From Bryopsis sp. KO-2023 (lineage: Eukaryota > Chlorophyta > Ulvophyceae > Bryopsidales > Bryopsidaceae), in NCBI GenBank assembly GCA_030272585.1, contig BSYQ01000001.1, positions 4,278,001 through 4,342,000 of the forward strand: 64,000 nt of DNA, in the 5' to 3' direction. The notes below the pieces were generated by a model, which made no database searches, had not been told where the DNA came from, and saw only the letters and a program-made list of their open reading frames with translations. The position numbers and the translations under genes were made by a program. Positions 34,813 through 45,400 of the stretch are shown piece after piece (position 1 is the first letter of the stretch; each line of letters begins with the position of its first letter).

Positions 34813-37800
34813 ATGAGTGACTCCACTCCATCACATGATACTAAGGAGCGACACTCCTTGAGACGTCGTCAGTGCACACGTTTCTATTCTATGTCCAAGC
34901 GTCCCAGAACTGGTGATACTCCGTTGCCGAAAAGGATAAAAATGATCAACATTGATGCTTCCAACGGTAGCGGCGGGGGGGATAAGATGGAGATCGACGA
35001 GGACCTCCACTCGAGACAGTTGGCCGTCTACGGTCGAGACTCTATGAGGAAGATGGCAGCAGCATCGGTGCTGATTGTCGGGGCCGGAGGGCTGGGGGTG
35101 GAAATTGCGAAGAACGTTATTTTAGCCGGAGTGAAGGCGGTGACCCTGCATGATGCAGCGTCCGTCCAGCTGAGCGATCTGTCAGCTCAGTTTTATCTGA
35201 GCGAAGGGGATGTCGGGGCGAACAGGGCGAAAGCGTGCGTGGAGCGTCTGCAAGAATTGAACCCCGCTGTGTTGGTGGCCGCTGCGACCGCGGAACTGAA
35301 CGACGACTTTCTGGGGGGCTTCACCGTGGTGGTGGTCACTGAGGGAAGTCTGGAGGATGCCCAGAGGATCGACGCTATCTGTCGATCTCGGGAGTCCCCG
35401 ATAGCGTTCATCAAAGCGGAAACTCGGGGGCTGTTCGCTAACGTGTTCTGCGATTTCGGACCGAGTTTTCACGTCGTGGATGTTGACGGTGAACAGCCAT
35501 TCACTGGTATCGTTGCAGCTGTCACCCCTGGCAATCCCACCACCATGGTGTCGTGCGTCGAAGATGAAAGACTGCATTTCCAGGATGGCATGCTGGTTAC
35601 TTTCTCCGAGGTCGAGGGCATGACCGAGTTGAACACTCAAGGGCCTTTCCGTGTGACGGACTGCCAAAAGAACTCGTTCAAACTCGAGCTAGACTCCACA
35701 CAGTTTTCTCCTTACTCGAGGGGTGGGATCGTTACCCAGAAGAAAGAAGGCAAAGACCTTTCCTTCAAGTCCCTCACGGAAGCCATTGCTGAACCTGGAG
35801 AGTTTCTCATCAGTGACTTTGCCAAGCTGGACAGGTCCCCTCTGCTGCACGTAGCTTTCCAAGCGTTGGATGCTTTCAGGGTGGCGAATGGAAGGTTTCC
35901 GGCCCCAGGGAATGCAGGGGACGCTGAAAGCTTGCTTGCCATGGCTAAAGAAGTGAACTCCAAGATGGCCGAGAATGCCACCCTGGATGAAACTCTGTTG
36001 GGGCATTTTGCTTCAGGTTCTTCTGCAGAGCTCAATCCTATGGCTGCCATGTTTGGAGGGGTGGTTGGGCAGGAGGTGGTCAAGGCTGCGAGCGGAAAAT
36101 TCCATCCACTTCACCAGTGGTTTTATTTCGATTGTGCGGAAGCCCTGCCGAAGGAGCCTTTGTCTGAGGAAGAAGTCAAACCCATCGGTTCACGTCACGA
36201 CCATCAAATAGCCGTTTTCGGGAAGACTCTGCAGCAGAAATTGGGGGATTTGAAACTGTTCTTGGTGGGCGCAGGCGCATTGGGCTGCGAATTGTTAAAA
36301 AATTTTGCGATGATGGGTGCGGGGTGTGGGGAAAATGGGCTGTGCACAGTCACAGACGACGACCAAATCGAAAAGTCGAATCTTAGCAGGCAGTTCTTGT
36401 TCCGGGACTGGGATATTCGCAGCATGAAATCTGCGGTAGCCTCCAAGGCTGCCACGGTGATCAACCCGGACTTCAAAGTGAAACCCTTGCAGGAGAGAGT
36501 CAGCCCCAAGACTGAGGATGTTTTCAACGACGGGTTTTGGGGAGGGTTGGATGTGGTCGTGAACGCTCTGGACAATGTGCAAGCACGTCTGTACGTCGAC
36601 TCGAAGTGCGTGTATTTTTGCAAGCCCCTCCTGGAGTCTGGAACTCTTGGAGCAAAGTGCAACACACAGATGGTCATTCCCCACATGACCGAGAACTATG
36701 GAGCCTCCAGGGACCCTCCAGAAACGGAAGCTCCAATGTGCACAGTGCATTCTTTCCCTCACAACATCGATCATTGCTTGGCATGGGGAAGATCCGAGTT
36801 CGAGGGCATGTTGGAGAACAGGCCATCCGAGGTGAACAAATACTTGAAAGATCCGGAGGCGGCCAAGACTGCCATTCGATCCACACCGGATGCTCAAAAC
36901 AGGGGAAAGCTGGAGAATGTGGTGGAAGCCATCACGTTGGACATGTGCAAAACATTCGAAGATTGTATAAAGTGTGCCAGGCTCAAGTTCGAGGACTATT
37001 TCCACAACAAGATCGCACAGCTGGTGTATACGTTCCCTGAGGATTCAACCACGTCAAATCAGACCCCTTTTTGGTCAGCACCGAAGCGCTTCCCACATGT
37101 GTTGAACCTCGATCCCAAGGATGCTGGGCATGCATCTCTCATTCAGGGTCTGTCGATTTTGCTTGCCGAAGTGTACGGTGTGCCAAGACCGGAGTGGGCG
37201 GGCGATATGTTCAAGGTTGCTGAGGTGGCAGCTTCCTTCCAGCTTCCAAAATTCCAACCAAAGGATGGAGTGCACATTGAGACAGACCCTTCCAAAACGT
37301 CGAACGATGCTTCGTTCAGTGGTACAGATGAAGAAGCTGTGATCGAGGATCTGTTTTCCAAGGCGGATGGTGCCATCGCCTCGCTGCCCTCTGGCTTTTC
37401 CCTCACTCCGATCGAATTCGAGAAAGATGACGATTCGAATTATCACATGGATGTGATCACTGGCCTGTCCAACATGCGTGCCAGAAACTACAACATCGAG
37501 GAAGTAGACAAACTCAAGGCCAAGTTCGTGGCTGGCAGAATCATCCCTGCTATCGCGACTGCCACAGCCATGGCGACGGGTTTGGTATGTTTGGAGCTGT
37601 ACAAGGTCATCCAGGGGAAAGAAGTGGAGGCTTACAGGAACACGTTTGCGAATCTGGCTCTGCCTCTGTTCGCGATGGCTGAGCCGATTCCACCGAAACG
37701 TGAAAAGTTCAGGGATATGGAGTGGTCGTTGTGGGATCGATGGATTCTGGAGCAGGATTTGACGGTGGACGAAGCATTGAAGTATTTCAGGGAAAAGGGT

Positions 37801-38019
37801 CTCGAGGTGTACAGCATTTCGTTCGGGGCGAGTCTGCTGTACAACAATATTTTCCCGAACCACAAGCAGAGGCTGGGCAAAAAGTTGTCAGATTTGGTGC
37901 AGACGGTGGGAAAATGTCAAATTCCAGACACCAAGAATCATTTCGATGTGGTGATGGCTTGTGAAGATGACGAGGGAAAGGATTTGGACATTCCATTGAT
38001 TACTATCAAATTCAGATGA
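34813..38019 (+). CDS. UBA1: ubiquitin-activating enzyme E1
   Basis: One uninterrupted 1068-residue frame, the usual E1 size. E1 adenylates the ubiquitin C-terminus with ATP, holds it as a thioester and passes it to E2 enzymes. The inactive adenylation half has DLHSRQLAVYGRDSM and VLIVGAGGLGVEIAKN; the active half has LFLVGAGALGCELLKNFA and DDDQIEKSNLSRQFLFR. The catalytic cysteine is in APMCTVHSFPHNIDH (about C643). AAMFGGVVGQEVVKA and the C-terminal ubiquitin-fold domain that binds E2 (about residue 950 onward) are present. The start is the ATG at 34813; a later in-frame ATG (MSKRPRTG, residue 27) begins a Lys/Arg stretch like the nuclear-localisation start of other E1s and could be the real start. 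It is intronless, unlike most neighbours of similar size. Confidence 0.97.
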   Translation: MSDSTPSHDTKERHSLRRRQCTRFYSMSKRPRTGDTPLPKRIKMINIDASNGSGGGDKMEIDEDLHSRQLAVYGRDSMRKMAAASVLIVGAGGLGVEIAKNVILAGVKAVTLHDAASVQLSDLSAQFYLSEGDVGANRAKACVERLQELNPAVLVAAATAELNDDFLGGFTVVVVTEGSLEDAQRIDAICRSRESPIAFIKAETRGLFANVFCDFGPSFHVVDVDGEQPFTGIVAAVTPGNPTTMVSCVEDERLHFQDGMLVTFSEVEGMTELNTQGPFRVTDCQKNSFKLELDSTQFSPYSRGGIVTQKKEGKDLSFKSLTEAIAEPGEFLISDFAKLDRSPLLHVAFQALDAFRVANGRFPAPGNAGDAESLLAMAKEVNSKMAENATLDETLLGHFASGSSAELNPMAAMFGGVVGQEVVKAASGKFHPLHQWFYFDCAEALPKEPLSEEEVKPIGSRHDHQIAVFGKTLQQKLGDLKLFLVGAGALGCELLKNFAMMGAGCGENGLCTVTDDDQIEKSNLSRQFLFRDWDIRSMKSAVASKAATVINPDFKVKPLQERVSPKTEDVFNDGFWGGLDVVVNALDNVQARLYVDSKCVYFCKPLLESGTLGAKCNTQMVIPHMTENYGASRDPPETEAPMCTVHSFPHNIDHCLAWGRSEFEGMLENRPSEVNKYLKDPEAAKTAIRSTPDAQNRGKLENVVEAITLDMCKTFEDCIKCARLKFEDYFHNKIAQLVYTFPEDSTTSNQTPFWSAPKRFPHVLNLDPKDAGHASLIQGLSILLAEVYGVPRPEWAGDMFKVAEVAASFQLPKFQPKDGVHIETDPSKTSNDASFSGTDEEAVIEDLFSKADGAIASLPSGFSLTPIEFEKDDDSNYHMDVITGLSNMRARNYNIEEVDKLKAKFVAGRIIPAIATATAMATGLVCLELYKVIQGKEVEAYRNTFANLALPLFAMAEPIPPKREKFRDMEWSLWDRWILEQDLTVDEALKYFREKGLEVYSISFGASLLYNNIFPNHKQRLGKKLSDLVQTVGKCQIPDTKNHFDVVMACEDDEGKDLDIPLITIKFR

Positions 38020-38465
38020 TCTGGGAGGCTGCTCCAATTAATTTGTTTGGCGTTGAATTGAAATTGTACGAAAACGAGTGTAGATATTGAATCCATGGGT
38101 AAGAAGAAGGGTGGTGATGTCGACAAAATATGTATCGAACGAGAGAGCCTCAGAAAATGTCAGATTTTATCATTTTATGTTGTTTTTTTTCGCGTTGAAA
38201 GGACAAGCAGAGAATGGTAGGGTTGTTTGGGAAGTGTGTGATAGGTGATGGTTTTCAACAAGCAGGAGCGATTGCTAGAGTGCTTTTGTGCAATGAAAAA
38301 GGTCCCTCACAAAATTTCGAAAAAAAATCTCCCGACTCAAAATTCCATGAAGAGTACAACCGACACCACAGGGCAGCAATCCAAGTTCAATAAACAATAA
38401 GAAAGTGCGGGAAACCCAGCCTCCCCAATTCGAACTCTGACCAAAGGCAAATTCAAACGGTTTCG
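38020..38465. other. intergenic, nothing recognised
   Basis: 3' flank of UBA1 and upstream side of the next plus-strand gene. No coding signal. Confidence 0.5.
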
Positions 38466-39644
38466 ATGTCTTGGGGTCGTCAGAACGCCAACCGCGATCA
38501 ATCTTTGAACCTGACCTACCAAACAAAATCATTCCTTGATGGTTGGTTCGACTCGTCGCTCAATTTTGACGCTTTTGTTTCGGAGATGTCAGATTTTGCA
38601 TCGGAAAAACTGTTGTTCGCTGCGGATCAGGTCTTGTCCAGAGAAGGGGCCTTTCAAAACGAGCTGTGGATGATGTCAAGCGGAGCATTCAAAGTATATG
38701 CATTTCCCGTATAATCAAGGGAAAAATCCTGTAGCTTTGCAATTGTTTCTTTGCCTTTCCCAGAAAATGGGCACTGGAAGAACTCACTGAAGAGAGATCA
38801 TTTCCTGTCAATTAGATGGAACATCAGGGTGGGTGGATGTGATGTTAACAAAAGAATGCAAACCTAGAACTGAAAGGAGACCCCGAGCCCATGCTGGCCC
38901 AAGAATTCGAATCACTGGCACACCACAGAGGCAAGTGCCACATTTTCCACCTTTTGCAACAACAAGGAGATTTAAAAAAAAGCAACACGCTTCTGCCTGT
39001 GTGTTCTGGTAATTTTCCTGATGGAAGAATTGATGGATGTGCTTTCTGGATTCGCTAGGTGGGCTGGTAAAAAGATGCTCGATGAAATCCTGAGGGACAG
39101 TCCACCTGAACGCGATCAATTTCACGGTGGAAGCATTTGTGTGGACAGAGAAGCAGAGAAGGATAAGCTGATCAGAAAGGTTGAGTTTTAGCCAAAACTC
39201 ACGAGCGGGCATGCAGATTGTCTGTTAAGAATAAATATAAAGGGATGGCAACCAAGTACGAATTCGTTGGCTAATTGTTATGCAGTTTGCCTATGGAGAA
39301 CAAGGTGCATCAGAAATAGAAGCTGGGCAGCCCGACAACAGGAAAAGTTTCCATGCTGATGCAAGACCTGCTACGGAACAAATGATTGATCAGGTAAAAT
39401 GCATTGTGCAAAGTATGTAGAATCTATGTGACAACTCCGGCCAATACTGTCAATCCTCAGATGCACCTGCTTGCTAATCTTAGTTGCACTTGTGTGTCAG
39501 ATAATTGATGAAATTCAGGATCGCAGAACGTTTCTGGAGCGCATGAGGAAGTGTGGCAGAGAGAGAGAATATGAGTCTCAGATCAAACTGGAGATTGCAT
39601 CCCGCCTTGCAGAGCTCAGAGGCTTGGGTGTGAAGATAAACTAG
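38466..39644 (+). CDS. UPF0193 (EVG1)-like protein
   Basis: Exons 38466-38693, 39059-39179, 39286-39393 and 39501-39644 are well supported; one exon ending at 38939 is tentative and its acceptor unresolved. The second half matches my memory of the UPF0193 family: KKMLDEIL, a charged EAEKDKLIRK block, and the closing EIQDRRTFLERMR...YESQIKLEIASRLAELRGL, a predicted helical or coiled-coil tail. Function is unknown; my recollection is that the family occurs mainly in organisms with cilia or flagella. The N-terminal exon (FLDGWFDSSLNFDAFVSE) is not recognised. The tentative exon would use a GC donor (GCAAGT at 38940), whose phase fits exon 39059-39179. Confidence 0.65.
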
Positions 39645-40287
39645 AGTTTCACGAAAACCAAAGCACAGTTGAAGCGGGCTCGGGAAATTTTGGGATGCTT
39701 CCCTTTCAATGCTAATCGATTGATTGTTTTTTATTGTTCGTTGGAAACAGCGAGTCTGCTCAAATGGATCTCAACAACACGAAAACAAACTTTGATGTTC
39801 AGCCGAAAGGCGGCACAAAAACAATGTTTTACTGAACAAATTCATGCAGGCATCCCCTGCTTTTTGCTGTAGTGTCCTTTAGTTTTGAAGAGATTGCAAT
39901 CTTTCCTAACCAAATCAGGATTTCCACCAGCACGTTGTTTTTCTTTAATCCAAAACTAACTTCAGGGAACAGAGGGTGTGTGCAACATGCTGACTCTAAA
40001 GCCCATGCACTTTCGAATAGCGAAACTTTACAGAAGAGACTGCTCCCCACATACAATTTACCCAATGAATGTTCATAGTCACACCAAATCAGCCTGATTC
40101 TCTTTCACTCCACGCTGGGCCCATTTTGTACGTCACAGGAAGGAAAACATCGAAAGATTTTGATTCACGGCCGTTTGGAGGCAGCCATATCAACATCTTT
40201 TGACTTGATGTAACAAGCAAGAGCACCAGCCATCCACGAATCTGTACGCCGATTCTTGTCGCACAAAAAGACACAAATTGACTGGAC
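39645..40287. other. intergenic, nothing recognised
   Basis: Spacer between two plus-strand genes with no coding signal or repeat. Confidence 0.5.
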
Positions 40288-40809
40288 ATGTCATGCACAT
40301 CATTCCAAAATGTTGGGAGGGCTTCCTTCCAGAAAAAACACACAGAGATGCGATCTCCGTCCCTCGATTATGATTCTCTGCTTGCGGAATGCGATGCGGA
40401 GCGAGAAGCTGTCGCCCCGAATGCAGCTCGCCGAGGTGCCAGCTCCGTGGAGGTGTATGGATTCGTGGGTTGGGTAACATCGGGGGTTGCATATTTCTTG
40501 TACCTGCTCTGGGCGTTCATCCCCGACTCGATCTTGGAATCGGTGGGGATCACTTACTTCCCCGACAAGCACTGGGCGTTGTCGATTCCCATGTGGATGT
40601 GCATGGTGGTGGTGTATGTGTTTGTGGGATATGAGTGCTTGTGCAAAGTCTCCGTCCCTCCACCTTCATCCAGGCTGATCCTGGAGGACGATAGGACGCC
40701 ACAGTGGACAGAAGCGGAGGTAGCCACTTGGAGCAGGGGAACTGGCCCAGTGTTACCCCTCAAAGATATTCCACCTGCCCTGGTCTCGAAGCTGACGTTT
40801 GCACGTTGA
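40288..40809 (+). CDS. PIGP: PIG-P, subunit of GPI N-acetylglucosaminyltransferase
   Basis: A single-exon protein of 173 residues from the ATG at 40288, or 153 from the ATG at 40348. It has the PIG-P domain: VYGFVGWVTSGVAYFLYLLW (first membrane helix), a short lumenal loop with ITYFPDKHWALSIP, and a second helix MWMCMVVVYVFVGYECL. The two-helix hairpin with the Tyr-x-Pro-x-Lys-x-Trp-like loop is the family signature. PIG-P is a small subunit of the complex at the cytoplasmic face of the endoplasmic reticulum that moves GlcNAc to phosphatidylinositol, the first step of GPI-anchor synthesis. The C-terminus carries a short tryptophan-containing tail as in other members. Confidence 0.92.
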   Translation: MSCTSFQNVGRASFQKKHTEMRSPSLDYDSLLAECDAEREAVAPNAARRGASSVEVYGFVGWVTSGVAYFLYLLWAFIPDSILESVGITYFPDKHWALSIPMWMCMVVVYVFVGYECLCKVSVPPPSSRLILEDDRTPQWTEAEVATWSRGTGPVLPLKDIPPALVSKLTFAR

Positions 40810-41257
40810 TCGAGGACTGCTGAGACATGATTTTTCTTTCCTTTTTGCTTTCAATTCCCTCTCGAAACCTCTTATGATGTGGTTGGCATCAAAAAATCAG
40901 AAGAAAATGGTTTTTGCAACTTGGAGCCGACGGAAAATAACATGCAGTGTCGAGCGAGCGTAGAAATATGTAACGAAAAGATTACCTTCCATGATGACCA
41001 AACTGGCATTGTTTTTTGTCTCAACTAGCAGCTTCCCCGAAACGAACTGCCTTGATTGTTTTCACAAGAAATCCAATGCCGATGCCAAGAAACCAAGATC
41101 TTGTACAGAAAGAACAATAGAAAAGACAGCTCACTGAGTTGAAATTTCAACCTCAATGATCCAACCAGGCTAAGTTTTCCATTGTGCGCTGCCTAATTAA
41201 TTCTGTGAGCTCAGCAATATCTGGTTTCTGGCCAACCCATCCCCAAATCCTCAAAAC
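40810..41257. other. intergenic between convergent genes
   Basis: 3' flanks of PIG-P and the TTL-family gene. Nothing recognised. Confidence 0.5.
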
Positions 41258-42466
41258 CTAAATCTGCTCAAAAACAAGCCGGAAGCCATCTTCTGGAATC
41301 CTGTCATTTTCCACTGCTGGCAGCACGACTCGATGAATCACATCAGAAACCAAACGACTAAATATGGCCTTGGGGACAAATCTCATGCTTCCATTCCCAA
41401 GGGCTGGATAAGCATTCACTTCCAGAAGCACTGGTGTTCCATTTCTGTCCACCATGAAATCATAACCAAACACATGAAAGAATCTGGCCTCATGGTCAGC
41501 AGCTTCCGGCCTCAACTCTCCGATTGCTGCTACCATTGTTTGCCTGATGATTTCCTGCAATTGAGGCCAGATTTCGGTCCACATTTGCCCTTTCAGCAGG
41601 TGAGGTTCTGGAGGGTGTTTGGCATATTGAGACACATGGACTGCTTTCTTGTTGCTGGTGGGATCGTAACAATCAGAATGCTCAAGCACGATCGAATCCT
41701 CATGGACAAAGCTTTGAAAATGCTCGGGCTGAAATGTGATGAGAACGTGCGATCGAATGACAAATTTCCGGCCGTCGATCAGCAAGGGAGGAACCTCCTG
41801 TTGAACCAGGAAAAGCTCCCTGGATTTTTGAGACATTTCTTGCAGGGATTCTACCACAGACGCCAAGCTGAAATGCACGTGAACCGCATTTCCTTTCACT
41901 CCCCAAATATGTTTTAGAAACCATATCCCCGAGTCCCATTCTTCCTCGACGGGGAGGTTCATCGAGGTGGGGCCTCCAGCCGTGTCAGACGGCGCCGACA
42001 GCCCCAAAATCGCATCGTGATCGAGAGTGAATGGCATGGATCGTTCGAACCCAGCCCTGCCCATGTTTTTCCAGAGAGAGCGTTTGTCGTCCAAAGACTC
42101 GGTGCATGCTTGCGGAAATTGGCGAACGAGTGGAAGACCCGGCCCAGCCGTGGGGAAATCGCCGCCTTTTCTGGTCGTGAATGCGAAAACCGGCGTTGTG
42201 TCCGTGTTCGGCCCGACCTTTTCCCATCCGTAAGACTCCAGCAGCTTGATGCCCTCTGCGGGAAGCTTTCCGAGGGGCGGACCCAACGCACACCCATTCA
42301 GAACTCTGGTCGTGTGATTGCCGACCCAGAAGATCTTTCCGAATGTATCCATAACAATCGTCACGAAACCGTCAAAGGAGGCTGGTGGCACTCACACTGT
42401 GCAGCCTATTTTAGCGATGGGTCCATCCGCCCATTCGACCCTCGTGCTCGTGGTGTCGGCAGCCAT
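41258..42466 (-). CDS. TTL-family ATP-grasp ligase
   Basis: Model of two exons, 42396-42466 and 41258-42305 (372 residues). The ATP-grasp core of the tubulin-tyrosine-ligase family is visible: VQQEVPPLLIDGRKFVIRSH (lysine/arginine ATP loop), then FFHVFGYDFMVDRNGTPVLL and LLEVNAYPALGNG, where the Asp, Glu and Asn bind Mg-ATP. The family adds Tyr, Glu or Gly to tubulin and other proteins; the acceptor is not predictable. The proposed intron is 90 bp and leaves the frame unchanged; without splicing the reading frame has a TGA, so an alternative is a start downstream of it (for instance MDTFGKIFW). Confidence 0.8.
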
Positions 42467-45400
42467 TGATTGCGTCGGATGAGCATTTTGAGCATAAGCA
42501 TGAAATTGGATCGTTGTAATGGGGGTGGGACTGAATATATCGGACCGCTCTTTGCTCCATGGTGTATACTCTCTTCCAGGTTGCAAAGCCCCCACAGAAG
42601 CGAAAGCAGCTCAGAAACCGTTTTCTAAAGACGTCATAAATTTGATTCCAACCTCTGTAAAGAGAGGGGGATACAATATATCGTCCTTCCCCCCCTTTTC
42701 TTCTAGGTTAACAATAAAATCATGCTGTACACATTCCTGCCACCTTTGCATCGAACAACAATGGATACAATGGATCATTCATTCGTCTATTCAAATCGTG
42801 ACTCTGAATGAAATCAACATCAATCGACTGAAAGCAGACTTTAAATTCGCATGGGCCTCACATATATCACCATCAACCCCATTCGCACATCTCTTCTTCT
42901 ACTTGTGACAATAAAAAAGAACGATCCCTCTTCTTCCAAACCCCCTCCTCCCCCCCCCCCACGAAAGCTGATCGACAGAATGCAACGATTAAAACATTTT
43001 CTTGTGCTTTCTTAATTTCACATCTATCCTGACCATCGATCGCATTGAGCCCCTCCCAGTTCGATTTCTAAAGAAATCGAGCTGGAGGCTTTTTTTTCCC
43101 TTTCTTTCTTTCTCTCCCTCTTTTCTGTCCCCCTTTGAAAATAAACTACTCCACAAGGGAAGATGCACGCCCAGGAAAATATCATCAAGCGACAAAATCC
43201 TAAAACCCCCAAATAAACTGATTATTACAATGCATAAGTGCTTGCACTCGGCGGAGCCGGCATTTCTTTCTTTTTTTTCTTTTTTCTTTTCTTTTTCTCC
43301 GAAGGGAACCACAAAAAACAAAAAAGCCGAGAAGGTAAGCAGATAAGCTTGACAAGCACACCATGTCCATTTTTTCTTTTCTTCCTTTTTTTCCCCTTCT
43401 ATACCAACCCCATTGCCCTGCCCCCCTCTTGTTTTTTTTTTTTTTTTTGCCAATTCACCCGACTATCACAAAGTGTAAAGTGATAAAAACCATTCTCCTA
43501 AGGAAAAATAGGGAAACCGACACATTTTCAATAGAAACAGAAGAGAAAAAAAAAATTATGGAAGAAAAGTAATACCTCAAAGGGTAAGAATCTGTATTTC
43601 TTTTTCTTCTAGTCTCCCCCCCCCCCTTTTTCTTTCTTTTTTTTTTCTTTTTTTTTCGACCATGGATGCTCCCTTCCCCCTTTTATCCATCCTTTTTTTT
43701 TTTTTTGTGCTTTCCTGGTTCCTCAAGATATTCTACGGTTATGAGTTTCTTGACAAACCCATCGTAGCATCGAGCGAAGAATATATTATTTAGTAGCAAG
43801 TTGAAAAAAAAGAAAAAGAAAAAAGGTCCCCAACAAAAAAACCACGATTTTTTTTTTTTTAAGAAAATAAAAATCAAGAGGGATGCACGGAATGCGATCA
43901 ACTGCACCGGAGGCATGAAACGTCCCCTTTTTCTTCTCTCGCATATTTTCCTTAAAGTCCCTTTTTATATATTGGCAAATTTTTACAATTTCCCAATAAT
44001 CTTCCCCCCCCCCTTTCCCCCCAAAGAGAAACGGAAATTACAAAAAAAAAACAAAAAACCAAACCCTCCCCCTCCCCCCCCCTTTTTTAACTTGTTTGAA
44101 GCTTCAGAGTATCTAACTCCTTTCATCCGAAAAACCTTGTGGCTATTTTTTTCTTTTCTTTTTCTTTTTCACCCCCCACCCAAGTTTCCAAATTCATGTT
44201 GAATCTTTCCCTCACTCGCATTTTTTTTTCTTGTGCGCTTCTACTGCTCCACCGAAAAATATTTTTTTCATGTCCCTTTTTTTTTCCTTTTTTTTCCTTC
44301 CAACCCTCCCCAAAAAAAAGTGACAAGGACCCCTGTTGAGTTCATGATGATATGCACAGAGAAAATGACCTCAATAGATACAAATGGATTATAAGAGGAG
44401 GGAGTTTTTTTTTTAAATAAAAAAGATAACAAATGCACGTGGGGCAGAATCAATTATGCGTTTTCTACTTTCTAATTTCTCTTTCTTTTCTTTTTTTCCT
44501 TCCAAGAGGTTTTATCCTCATTCTGCATCACCTTTTTTTTTTTTTTTTCGACGAGTATTTATGAAAAGTGAAAAACAGAGTCTCATCTCCTTCCAGTCAG
44601 TGTCTATTGTCTGTTTCAACTTTTATGCATAAAAAAACAGAAAAAAAAGGGGGTCAAAACAGCACACCGACCTCTCTTTTTTCACACAATTGTACACTCT
44701 TTATAAATGACTCTTCCCCCCCCCCACAATTTCCCTGCCCCATCAAACCCAAATGAACCAAATCAATTTACTTTTTTAAAAGTTCAGTGTCAATTCTCTG
44801 CTGTTCAACATATTATTAAGGAAGCCACCACAAACGCCCCCATCTGGTAGGACTCGCTTTCCATTCAAAAACCAAAAAAAAAAAAGATCCTCTTTCAACC
44901 CTTTTTCTTTTTTTGCCTTCTCTTCCCCATGGAGAAAAACCGAGGGGGGGGTATGGGGCAAACGGGGAAAGGAAAATGCAACGGAACACAAAAAAAAAGA
45001 GGGGGGGAAATCCGGAGGTGAAGGGGGGGGGAGAAAGAGGGTTTTTTCAGGAAGGAAAGAGGGTCCTGTGTGAAATCACAGACAATTTATCCCAGCACAA
45101 TTTTTTTTTCCCCCATCCCGCTGTGATCCCCATATGGCTCTCCAGCAGTGTCTGGTCTAAGAGTTGTTTTGAACAAAACATCCATTTCTAGCGATTCCAC
45201 AATTCAACAAACAGCAAGAATTTATAACTCCCCTTCCCTTCCCCCTTTTCCTCACGGCCACCGTGAGTCCCTTTCGTGTCTAGCACAATGCCATCAACAT
45301 CAACACACACACACACACACTTCTTCTTCTCTCTCTTCTCGTCGCAACTTATCTAGAAACCACCCCATCATGAAGCAGCACAGGACAGGCGAAAATAAAT

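Noticed and set aside
35182..37863. Long minus-strand frames opposite UBA1
   Set aside because: They are mirror frames of a strongly conserved plus-strand gene.
43002..44337. Several overlapping open frames full of Phe, Pro and Lys runs
   Set aside because: They follow T, C and A homopolymers on both strands and have no conserved features.
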